The notes under the pieces are model-generated. The model was not told the DNA's origin and did no database searches. It saw only the letters and a program-made list of their open reading frames with translations. Of a stretch of DNA of 64,000 bases, positions 26,285 through 32,973 are shown one piece after another. Each line of letters starts with the position of its first letter. The stretch's first letter is position 1. This DNA comes from Haoranjiania flava (GTDB lineage: Bacteria; Bacteroidota; Bacteroidia; Chitinophagales; Chitinophagaceae), in the NCBI RefSeq assembly GCF_025631005.1, contig NZ_JAOTPL010000014.1, positions 20,425 through 84,424 on the forward strand. The letters are read 5' to 3'. The position numbers and the translations under genes are program-made.

Positions 26285-27229
26285 ATGGCAGAAGAAATTG
26301 ATAAGCAGGATCACGAAACGGATAACCTTGATCCTATAGCGGAAAATATAACTGTATTTCAGAACCTTGAAAATAAAGAAGATAATTTGAGTTGGTTTCA
26401 ACGTTTAAAAAAAGGCATCAGCACCAGCACTTCAGAAAAGAAGGAGATGCCCGAAGGCCTCTGGAGTAAATGCCCGGAATGTAGCTATATATGTACTTCT
26501 CAGGAATTGGCAGACAGTAAATATGTGTGCCCGAAGTGCAGCTACCACCATCGCATTGAAAGCGAAGAATATTTCAGGCTGATGTTTGATGATGCGCAAT
26601 ACAAGGAGCTTTACAATGAAATTAAAAGCATAGATTTTTTAGGCTTTACAGATTTAAAATCTTACCAGCAAAGGCTAGATAAACTATACTCTCAAACCGA
26701 CCTGAAAGACAGTATGCGCGTGGCTACCGGCAAGGTCAACGGCAATGAGATGATTATCGCCAGCATGGATTTTGCCTTTATCGGCGGCTCACTGGGCAGT
26801 GTCATGGGAGAGAAGTTTAGCCGTTCGGTAGATTATGCCATTGAGCATCAGATCCCGTTCATGGTCATCAGCAAAAGCGGCGGCGCACGTATGATGGAAA
26901 GCGCCTTCAGCTTAATGCAGATGGCAAAGACAAGCGCCAAGCTTACACAACTGAGCAATGCTAAAATACCGTTCTTCTCGCTGGTTACAGATCCTACTTT
27001 TGGCGGCGTTACTGCAAGCTTTGCCATGCTGGGCGACTTTAACTTTGCTGAACCCGGCGCGCTCATTGGCTTTGCAGGCCCCAGGGTGATCAAAGACACC
27101 ATTAAAAAAGAGCTGCCCAAAGGATTCCAGAAAAGCGAGTTCCAGCTTGAACACGGCTTCCTGGATTTTATTGTACACAGGCACGACCTTAAACAGCGGG
27201 TTTCTGTGTATGTGAACTTGTTGAAATAA
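26285..27229 (+). CDS. accD: Acetyl-CoA carboxylase carboxyltransferase subunit beta
   Basis: Beta half of the carboxyltransferase that makes malonyl-CoA for fatty-acid synthesis. 314 residues: an acidic N-terminal extension (about 1-45), a zinc ribbon with C63-x2-C66 and C82-x2-C85, then the crotonase-like carboxyltransferase domain. Motifs include IGGSLGSVMGEKFSRSVDYA, SKSGGARMMESAFSLMQMAK and DPTFGGVTASFAMLGD, with FAGPRVIKDTIKKELPKGFQ near the end. Together these are diagnostic of AccD. accA is not in the window. A terminator follows at 27249, before smpB. Confidence 0.97.
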   Translation: MAEEIDKQDHETDNLDPIAENITVFQNLENKEDNLSWFQRLKKGISTSTSEKKEMPEGLWSKCPECSYICTSQELADSKYVCPKCSYHHRIESEEYFRLMFDDAQYKELYNEIKSIDFLGFTDLKSYQQRLDKLYSQTDLKDSMRVATGKVNGNEMIIASMDFAFIGGSLGSVMGEKFSRSVDYAIEHQIPFMVISKSGGARMMESAFSLMQMAKTSAKLTQLSNAKIPFFSLVTDPTFGGVTASFAMLGDFNFAEPGALIGFAGPRVIKDTIKKELPKGFQKSEFQLEHGFLDFIVHRHDLKQRVSVYVNLLK

Positions 27230-27248
27230 AATTTTCTGACAGATAATT

Positions 27249-27286
27249 TCAAAGCCTTTCACCAAGCGAGGGGCTTTTGATTTTTT
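27249..27286 (+). terminator. Rho-independent terminator after accD
   Basis: TCAAAGCC (27249-27256) pairs with GGCTTTTGA (27272-27280) with one bulged base and is followed by TTTTTT. Confidence 0.7.
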
Positions 27287-27301
27287 AAAGAGCGAGCAGC
27301 A

Positions 27302-27748
27302 ATGAAGGATATACGCATAAGTAACAGGCAGGCATATTACCATTATTTTATCGAAGATAAATACACCGCTGGTATTGTGCTGCTTGGTACCGAAGTAAAA
27401 TCAGTGCGCGAAGCGCGCGTGAGCTTCAATGACAGCTTCTGCTTTTTTGATAAAGGTGAGATCTGGCTGAGGGGCTTGTATATTGCTGAATACAAACTCG
27501 GAACCAGCAACAACCACGTAGCTGTACACGACCGTAAACTGTTGCTTACAAAGCGAGAGATCAAAAGAATACAGGCAGCGCTGAAAGAAAAAGGATTAAC
27601 ATTGGTGCCTCTGCAAATATTTGTGAATGAGAGAAACCTGGTAAAGGTAGAGGTAGGGCTGGCAAAGGGCAAAAAGATCTACGATAAACGCGAAACCATT
27701 AAACAGCGCGATAATGCCAAAGAAATGAAACGCTACCTCAAAAAGTAG
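27302..27748 (+). CDS. smpB: SsrA-binding protein SmpB
   Basis: Binds tmRNA and brings it to stalled ribosomes for trans-translation. The 148-residue product has the family pattern: NRQAYYHYFIEDKYTAGIVL, GTEVKSVREARVSFNDSF, RGLYIAEY and HDRKLLLTKREI. The basic C-terminal tail LAKGKKIYDKRETIKQRDNA is the decoding-centre helix. Length is normal. No ssrA (tmRNA) gene was noticed nearby. It starts 15 bases after the accD terminator's T-run. Confidence 0.97.
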   Translation: MKDIRISNRQAYYHYFIEDKYTAGIVLLGTEVKSVREARVSFNDSFCFFDKGEIWLRGLYIAEYKLGTSNNHVAVHDRKLLLTKREIKRIQAALKEKGLTLVPLQIFVNERNLVKVEVGLAKGKKIYDKRETIKQRDNAKEMKRYLKK

Positions 27749-27758
27749 CTATAAAATG

Positions 27759-27798
27759 TATTGATAATTATTACTTATCTTTATAGAAATTATCAATA
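27759..27798. promoter_or_regulatory. oxyR: Inverted repeat abutting the oxyR start, candidate autoregulatory operator
   Basis: TATTGATAATT (27759-27769) and AATTATCAATA (27788-27798) form a perfect 11-bp inverted repeat with an 18-base spacer; the last base is the A of the oxyR ATG. The spacer contains TATCTTTA, one base off the TAnnTTTG -7 element, and TATAG as in OxyR half-sites. Size and place fit a LysR-type operator at the regulator's own promoter. Confidence 0.55.
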
Positions 27799-28733
27799 TG
27801 ACTTTTACGCAGTTAGAATACATTATTTCCTTAAACATCCACAAACAGTTTTCTCTGGCCGCTGAGAAATGTTATGTAACGCAGCCTACGCTGAGCATGC
27901 AGATACAAAAGCTGGAAGATGAGCTGGGTGTAAAAATATTCGACCGCACCAAACAGCCTGTAACAGTTACACAGGCAGGACAGGAGGTGATAGCTTATGC
28001 GAGGAAAATAATCGCGGAAAGAGACGAGCTGTTGCAGTCTATTTCGGATAAAAAAGATATTGTAAATGGTGAGTTGAGGGTAGGCATTATACCCACGCTT
28101 GCCCCTTACCTGTTGCCTTTGTTTATACCGCTGTTCACAAAAAAATACCCTAAAATAAAGCTTGTTGTCAATGAGGTTACTACAGACCTGCTGGTAAGGG
28201 ATTTAAAAGAAGGCGCTCTCGACGCCGGCATACTGGTAACACCGCTCTATGATAAGGGCATCAGGGAAAATGTTTTATTCTACGAAGAGCTGATGGTGTA
28301 TACTTCTAAAAAAAGCGACCTTATTGGCAAGGAATATATTTTGTCAAAAGATATAAACCCCGATAAGCTCTGGCTCCTGGAAGAAGGCCATTGCTTCCGT
28401 TCGCAGGTGATGAACTTTTGTGAATTAAGGAAAAACAGCCTGCACGGCAGCTTGTTTGAATACGAGGCAGGCAGCCTGGAAACCTTAATAAGATTGGTAG
28501 ACGTAACAGACGGCGTAACGTTTTTGCCCGAGCTGGCAACATTAAATTTAGGCGTGAAACAGCTGCGGCAGCTAAAACTCTTTAAAGCGCCCAAACCCAT
28601 GCGCGAAGTGAGCCTGGTAACAAACACAGACTTTGTGAAAAAGAAACTGGTAAACCTGCTGAAACACGAGCTACTGCAATCTTTACCGGAAAAAATAAAG
28701 GAAAATAAAAGTAAAAATATTGTTGCTATTTAA
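27798..28733 (+). CDS. oxyR: Hydrogen-peroxide-sensing LysR-family regulator OxyR
   Basis: Activator of peroxide-defence genes. The 311-residue protein has an N-terminal LysR winged HTH (about 1-60; FSLAAEKCYVTQPTLSMQIQ) and a C-terminal periplasmic-binding-like sensor domain. The redox pair is present: GHCFRSQVMNFC places Cys at 199 and 208, the same residues as the disulfide switch C199-C208 in E. coli OxyR, and the sequence around them matches. ATG at 27798 gives the standard N-terminus MTFTQLEYIISL. An inverted repeat sits directly at the start. The cysteine desulfurase gene follows after only nine bases, so the two are probably co-transcribed. No catalase or ahpC gene is next to it. Confidence 0.95.
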   Translation: MTFTQLEYIISLNIHKQFSLAAEKCYVTQPTLSMQIQKLEDELGVKIFDRTKQPVTVTQAGQEVIAYARKIIAERDELLQSISDKKDIVNGELRVGIIPTLAPYLLPLFIPLFTKKYPKIKLVVNEVTTDLLVRDLKEGALDAGILVTPLYDKGIRENVLFYEELMVYTSKKSDLIGKEYILSKDINPDKLWLLEEGHCFRSQVMNFCELRKNSLHGSLFEYEAGSLETLIRLVDVTDGVTFLPELATLNLGVKQLRQLKLFKAPKPMREVSLVTNTDFVKKKLVNLLKHELLQSLPEKIKENKSKNIVAI

Positions 28734-28742
28734 AAACAGATC

Positions 28743-29876
28743 ATGATCTACCTGGATTATAATGCCACAACACCCGTTGATAAAAATGTATTGCAGGAGA
28801 TGCTGCCTTACTTTACCACACAGTTTGGGAACGCCTCAAGCGCTACACATGTGTACGGTTTGCAGGCGCGGAAAGCGGTAGATAATGCACGTGAAAAAAT
28901 TGCCGCTCATTTACATGCCGATGCGCAGGAGATTATTTTTACTTCCGGCGCTACGGAAGCTGTAAACCTCGCTGTTAAAGGGTTATACGGAATGTATGGC
29001 GGTAGAAAGAAACACATCATCACTGTGGCTACGGAGCACAGCGCAGTAATGGATACCTGCAAAAGCTTAGAAGAAAAAGGCGCGGAGCTAACTGTTTTGC
29101 CGGTTGACTCACACGGGCTTTTAGATATGGAGTCGCTGCAAAGCGCCATCCGCGAAGATACGTTGCTAATAGCAGTGATGTACGCCAATAACGAGACCGG
29201 TGTATTACAGCCAATAAAAATCATTGGCAATATTTGTAAACAAAAAAACGTGTTTTTCTTTTGCGATGCTACCCAGGCAGTAGGTAAGTTGCCAATGAAT
29301 GTGCAGGACGAAAACATAGACCTGCTGTGCTTTTCAGGGCATAAGATGTACGGGCCTAAAGGCATCGGCGGCTTGTATGTGCGAAGAAAAAACCCGCGGG
29401 TAAATCTTGCAGCACAGGTGCACGGGGGCGGCCATGAGCGTGGCTGGCGCAGCGGCACGCTGAATGTGCCGGGAATAGTGGGATTGGGCAAATCGTTGGA
29501 TATTTTTCATGAAGAAGAAACTAAACGCATAGAAACATTAAGAGATACGCTTGAAAATGCTTTGCTTGGTGTTGAAGGCGTCTTACTGAATGGGCACAGG
29601 CAGCGCCGTATATTCAATGTGTGCAATTTGTCTTTTAAAAAAGTCAGCGGCAAGCGGCTGATAGCGGAGCTATCTAAAGAAATGGCGGTATCTGCCGGCT
29701 CTGCGTGCAGCGCCGAAAGTAATATGCCCAGCCATGTCTTAACGGCAATGGGCGTGCCTGAAGATATGGCAAAAAGTTCCGTACGCTTTAGCCTGGGAAG
29801 GTTCACCACTGGTGAAGAGATAAAGTTTGCCATAGATTTTATAAAGGAAGTGTACGCGCGTTTGCGCGATCAGTAG
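28743..29876 (+). CDS. Cysteine desulfurase (NifS/IscS class)
   Basis: PLP enzyme that takes sulfur from cysteine for Fe-S cluster and thio-cofactor synthesis. 377 residues with all hallmarks: IYLDYNATTPVD at the N-terminus, TSGATEAVNLAVKG, ATEHSAV, MYANNETGVLQPI, CDATQAVGKLP, PLP lysine K201 in CFSGHKMYGPKG, GGGHERGWRSGTLN and catalytic C322 in SAGSACSAES. It lies nine bases after oxyR, which suggests peroxide-linked expression and fits the need to repair Fe-S clusters under oxidative stress. No iscU/sufE-type gene is adjacent, so which pathway it serves (isc-like, suf-like or tRNA thiolation) is open. Confidence 0.95.
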   Translation: MIYLDYNATTPVDKNVLQEMLPYFTTQFGNASSATHVYGLQARKAVDNAREKIAAHLHADAQEIIFTSGATEAVNLAVKGLYGMYGGRKKHIITVATEHSAVMDTCKSLEEKGAELTVLPVDSHGLLDMESLQSAIREDTLLIAVMYANNETGVLQPIKIIGNICKQKNVFFFCDATQAVGKLPMNVQDENIDLLCFSGHKMYGPKGIGGLYVRRKNPRVNLAAQVHGGGHERGWRSGTLNVPGIVGLGKSLDIFHEEETKRIETLRDTLENALLGVEGVLLNGHRQRRIFNVCNLSFKKVSGKRLIAELSKEMAVSAGSACSAESNMPSHVLTAMGVPEDMAKSSVRFSLGRFTTGEEIKFAIDFIKEVYARLRDQ

Positions 29877-29893
29877 TTTAAAATGTAACTTTG
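29861..29893 (+). promoter_or_regulatory. ubiX: Promoter of ubiX predicting a leaderless transcript
   Basis: TTTG (29861-29864), a 21-base spacer and TAACTTTG (29886-29893) lie at the end of the preceding gene. The ATG of ubiX is only four bases after the -7 element, so transcription would start at or beside the A of ATG. The ispG promoter has the same layout. Confidence 0.6.
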
Positions 29894-29897
29894 CACA

Positions 29898-30464
29898 ATG
29901 TCTAAAAAAATAGTGATAGCGGTTACAGGTGCAAGCGGATCGTTGTATGCAAAATTGCTGCTGGATAAACTCATGATGCTTAAAGACCAATGGGAAGATG
30001 TCAGCATTGTTATGAGCAGAAACGCCCAAGATGTGTGGTCTACGGAATTGCAGAATGATGCTTACAAACACTACCCTGTAAAGTATTATGATAAAATGGA
30101 TTTTAATGCGCCCTTTGCATCAGGCTCTGCCAGGTACGATACCATGATCATTGTGCCTTGCAGCATGGGCACATTAGGCCGCATCGCTTCCGGTGTGAGC
30201 AACGACCTGGTAACCCGTGCCGCAGACGTGATACTGAAAGAGAGAAGAAAGCTGATCTTAGCTGTCCGTGATACGCCTTACAGCCTTGTACATATACAGA
30301 ATATGCAAACTGTAACACTTGCCGGCGGCATCGTATGCCCGCTGTCTCCTTCCTTTTACAGCCGCCCGCAAACTATTGAAGCGCTTGCCGCCACCGTGGT
30401 AGACAGGATAATTGATCTATGTGGATTTGATAACCAGGCTTATCGTTGGGGAAATGAAGAATAG
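29898..30464 (+). CDS. ubiX: Flavin prenyltransferase UbiX
   Basis: Makes prenylated FMN, the cofactor of UbiD-type decarboxylases. The 188-residue product shows the family pattern: IAVTGASGSLYAKLLLDKLM (flavin-binding loop), VSNDLVTRAADVILKERRKL and LAVRDTPYSLVHIQNMQTVT. The segment GGIVCPLSPSFYSRPQTIEA is the strongly conserved ending. No ubiD gene is in the window; in Bacteroidota the pathway usually serves menaquinone synthesis. Its stop overlaps the dgkA start by 11 bases, so translation is probably coupled. Confidence 0.95.
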   Translation: MSKKIVIAVTGASGSLYAKLLLDKLMMLKDQWEDVSIVMSRNAQDVWSTELQNDAYKHYPVKYYDKMDFNAPFASGSARYDTMIIVPCSMGTLGRIASGVSNDLVTRAADVILKERRKLILAVRDTPYSLVHIQNMQTVTLAGGIVCPLSPSFYSRPQTIEALAATVVDRIIDLCGFDNQAYRWGNEE

Positions 30465-30825
30465 AAAAGCGCCATTCCTGCAATCGGTTATGTATGCACT
30501 CGCCGGCATTATAACTTTTTTTTCCAAAGAGCGAAACGGCCAGATACAGCTTGCTGTAAGCGTTATAGCCATTGTATTTGCGTGGATATTTTCCATTACA
30601 AAAACAGAATGGCTCATCGTCCTGATCTTGTGTGCCGTAGTGATGGCGACCGAAATGCTCAACACAGCCATTGAAAAACTTTGCGACCGCGTCACAACCG
30701 ATTATGATGAAATTATTAAAGTTGTCAAAGATGTATCGGCAGGCGCTGTATTGCTTGTTTCTCTTTTGGCAGTTATCACCGGTTTGATGATATTTGTGCC
30801 TTACCTAATTAACTGTTTTCAATGA
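30454..30825 (+). CDS. dgkA: Diacylglycerol/undecaprenol kinase
   Basis: Small integral-membrane lipid kinase. The best start is ATG 30454 (MKNRKAPFLQSVMYALAGII), giving 123 residues; a longer in-frame version from 30412 lies inside ubiX and lacks family character. Three membrane helices are visible (about 32-50, 54-75 and 98-118). The DgkA signature VVMATEMLNTAIEKLCDRVT carries the catalytic/metal Glu residues. In bacteria of this type the lipid is likely diacylglycerol or undecaprenol. It overlaps ubiX by 11 bases and the next gene by four (ATGA), a tight three-gene unit. Confidence 0.95.
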   Translation: MKNRKAPFLQSVMYALAGIITFFSKERNGQIQLAVSVIAIVFAWIFSITKTEWLIVLILCAVVMATEMLNTAIEKLCDRVTTDYDEIIKVVKDVSAGAVLLVSLLAVITGLMIFVPYLINCFQ

Positions 30826-31772
30826 GGATAATCAAAAGATCTTCGGGGCACGTTGCGCTGTTGATAGCTAATATTATATTCGGACTAAATATGGCCGTAT
30901 CAAGATCTTTGCTTCCGGATATGCTGCAGCCTTTATCGCTGCATCTTTTCAGGGTAGCGGGTGCGGCGCTGCTTTTCTGGATTGCTTCTGTGTTTATTAA
31001 AAAAGCAAGAATACCTTTTAAAGATATCATCAAATTATTTCTTGCCGGTATGCTCGGGGTTCTCATCAACCAGTTATCATTTATCATCGGTCTTTCCACA
31101 ACTTCACCCGTTACAGCTTCTTTAATAACAACTTTACTTCCGGTGATCACAATGATTTTATCTTTTCTGATACTCAGTGAACCTATCAGCTGGCTGAAAG
31201 TGACAGGCGTGGCTGTCGGCGCCTCAGGCGCATTGCTTCTTATAATGGCAAATGCCGAAGGGACCGGCGACAGCAGCTTACACGGTATTCTATTAATTTT
31301 GTTTTCATCATTCAGCTATGCGCTGTATCTCACTTTATTCAAAAAACTTATTGCAACTTATCACCCGGTTCACATTATGAAATGGATGTTTTTATTTTCT
31401 TTAATAATAAGCATTCCTCTTTGCTATACCGCTTTTATTGATACACCTTTCAGTCAATTGCCAACAGATGCGTGGTTAAGAATAGGCTACGTTGTAGTGT
31501 TTGCAACGTTTATAGCCTATTTATTGATCCCGGTCGGCCAGAAAACCATCCGGCCTACTACCCTGAGCATGTATAATTATTTGCAGCCTTTTGTAGCATC
31601 TGTTGTTGCTATAGCCATAGGCATGGGCAGTTTCGGTTATGAAAATATCCTTTCTGCCATACTTGTTTTTTCCGGTGTCTATATTGTTACGCAGAGTAAA
31701 TCAAAGATACAGCTTGAAATGCAGCGGCGCAGAAAAAATATAGAAAAGATCAGGAAAGCTAAAGCAGCGTAA
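30822..31772 (+). CDS. DMT-superfamily (EamA) transporter
   Basis: Inner-membrane transporter of 316 residues with two EamA repeats and about ten membrane helices. The first repeat begins HVALLIANIIFGLNMAVSRS; the second begins around GILLILFSSFSYALYLTLFK. Helix-ending motifs such as LTTLLPVITMILSFLILSEP and RPTTLSMYNYLQPFVASVVA are the classic EamA pattern. Relatives export amino acids or metabolites; the substrate here is unknown. It overlaps dgkA by four bases and converges on asnA with a 14-base tail-to-tail overlap. Confidence 0.9.
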   Translation: MRIIKRSSGHVALLIANIIFGLNMAVSRSLLPDMLQPLSLHLFRVAGAALLFWIASVFIKKARIPFKDIIKLFLAGMLGVLINQLSFIIGLSTTSPVTASLITTLLPVITMILSFLILSEPISWLKVTGVAVGASGALLLIMANAEGTGDSSLHGILLILFSSFSYALYLTLFKKLIATYHPVHIMKWMFLFSLIISIPLCYTAFIDTPFSQLPTDAWLRIGYVVVFATFIAYLLIPVGQKTIRPTTLSMYNYLQPFVASVVAIAIGMGSFGYENILSAILVFSGVYIVTQSKSKIQLEMQRRRKNIEKIRKAKAA

Positions 31773-32763
31773 TGCCGTCTTGCTGCACTCTTTTTCTTTG
31801 ATCTTCCGGCCACACACTTACCTGTACCTCGCCAATATGAGTATTCTTCAATAAGAACATGCAGGTCCTGGACTGGCCGATGCCTCCACCTATACTTTCT
31901 GGCAACTTGCCCGAAAGCAATAGTTTGTGAAATGGAAGTTCGGCTTTTTGTTCACAGTTTTTAAGTTTCAGCTGTTGTTTCATGGCTTTTTTATCTACCC
32001 TGATGCCCATGGACGATACTTCAAAAGCGCATTCCAGCAGCGGATGCCAGAAAATAATATCACCGTTGATGCCGTTGTAGCCGTCATCGTTTTGGGTGCT
32101 CCAGTCATCATAGTCTGCAGCACGGCCATCATGCGGCTCGTCGTTGGATAGTTTGCCGCCAATGCCCATTATAAACACAGCGCCAAATTCCTTGGCAATA
32201 AGATGCTCTCTTTCTTTTGCTTTCTTGCCCGGATAGCGTTGCAGCAGCTCTTCGGAATGAATGAACGTAATATTTTCGGGCAGCGTTGGTTTAATGTGAT
32301 GATGATGCTCGTGCACAACTGCTTCCGTATGTTTAAAAGCCCTGTAAATTTTTTTGACAGTTTTTTTAAGATAAGCAAGGTTTCTTTCTTCAGGCTCAAT
32401 GTGTTTTTCCCAATCCCACTGGTCTACATAGATAGAATGCAGCGGGCTATAATCTTCATCCGGGCGCAGGGCGCGCATGTCTGTAAGAATTCCTTTTCCT
32501 GCTTCCACATCCAGCTCTTTTAGGCGAAGGCGTTTCCATTTAGCCAGGGAATGCACCACTACCGCGCGTTTCTCTTCCATACTCTTTACGGGAAAAGCCA
32601 CCGGCCTTTCAATACCATTGAGGTCATCATTTATACCGGTGCCGTCTAAAACTATTAAAGGTGAAGACACTTTCACCAGGTTTAATTCTCTCGCTAACGC
32701 ATTTGAAAAAGTATCTTTTACTAACGTTATGGCCTGTTCTCTTTTTAAAATTTCTTTTAGCAT
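31759..32763 (-). CDS. asnA: Aspartate-ammonia ligase (asparagine synthetase A)
   Basis: Makes asparagine from aspartate, ammonia and ATP. 334 residues, normal for AsnA, a class-II aminoacyl-tRNA-synthetase-like enzyme. Landmarks are LVKVSSPLIVLDGTGINDDL, RPVAFPVKSME, AVVVHSLAKWKR, SIYVDQWDWEK, DIIFWHPLLECAFEVSSMGI and the C-terminal SIGGGIGQSRTCMFLL (motif 3). Expressed alone; its 3' end overlaps the end of the convergent transporter gene by 14 bases. A short palindrome lies about 35 bases upstream. Confidence 0.97.
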   Translation of the reverse strand: MLKEILKREQAITLVKDTFSNALARELNLVKVSSPLIVLDGTGINDDLNGIERPVAFPVKSMEEKRAVVVHSLAKWKRLRLKELDVEAGKGILTDMRALRPDEDYSPLHSIYVDQWDWEKHIEPEERNLAYLKKTVKKIYRAFKHTEAVVHEHHHHIKPTLPENITFIHSEELLQRYPGKKAKEREHLIAKEFGAVFIMGIGGKLSNDEPHDGRAADYDDWSTQNDDGYNGINGDIIFWHPLLECAFEVSSMGIRVDKKAMKQQLKLKNCEQKAELPFHKLLLSGKLPESIGGGIGQSRTCMFLLKNTHIGEVQVSVWPEDQRKRVQQDGITLL

Positions 32764-32797
32764 CCGGTTAAATATTTTTTAATAAATTAATACAAAT

Positions 32798-32814
32798 GTT
32801 TACAATCGGTAAAC
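32798..32814. promoter_or_regulatory. Short palindrome upstream of asnA
   Basis: GTTTAC (32798-32803), a 5-base spacer AATCG, then GTAAAC (32809-32814): a perfect 6-bp inverted repeat 35 bases before the asnA ATG. It could be an operator. T-runs beside it also allow a weak terminator reading, so function is open. Confidence 0.3.
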
Positions 32815-32922
32815 GTTTTTTAAAAATGATTGAATGAATTTACATGCAAATGTCGATAATTTTTTCAATTATCAAATGTTAGTTTTCAAGAAAATTTATT
32901 TATTTGTCTGTAATCCGTAAAA

Positions 32923-32952
32923 AATAAGGCCACCTTTTGAGATGACCTTATT
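32923..32952 (-). terminator. Rho-independent terminator of the S46 peptidase gene
   Basis: AATAAGGCCA (32923-32932) pairs with TGACCTTATT (32943-32952) with one mismatch. On the minus strand a T-run follows. It lies about 20 bases past the peptidase stop. Confidence 0.75.
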
Positions 32953-32973
32953 GAAACTTAAATTACAAAATGC

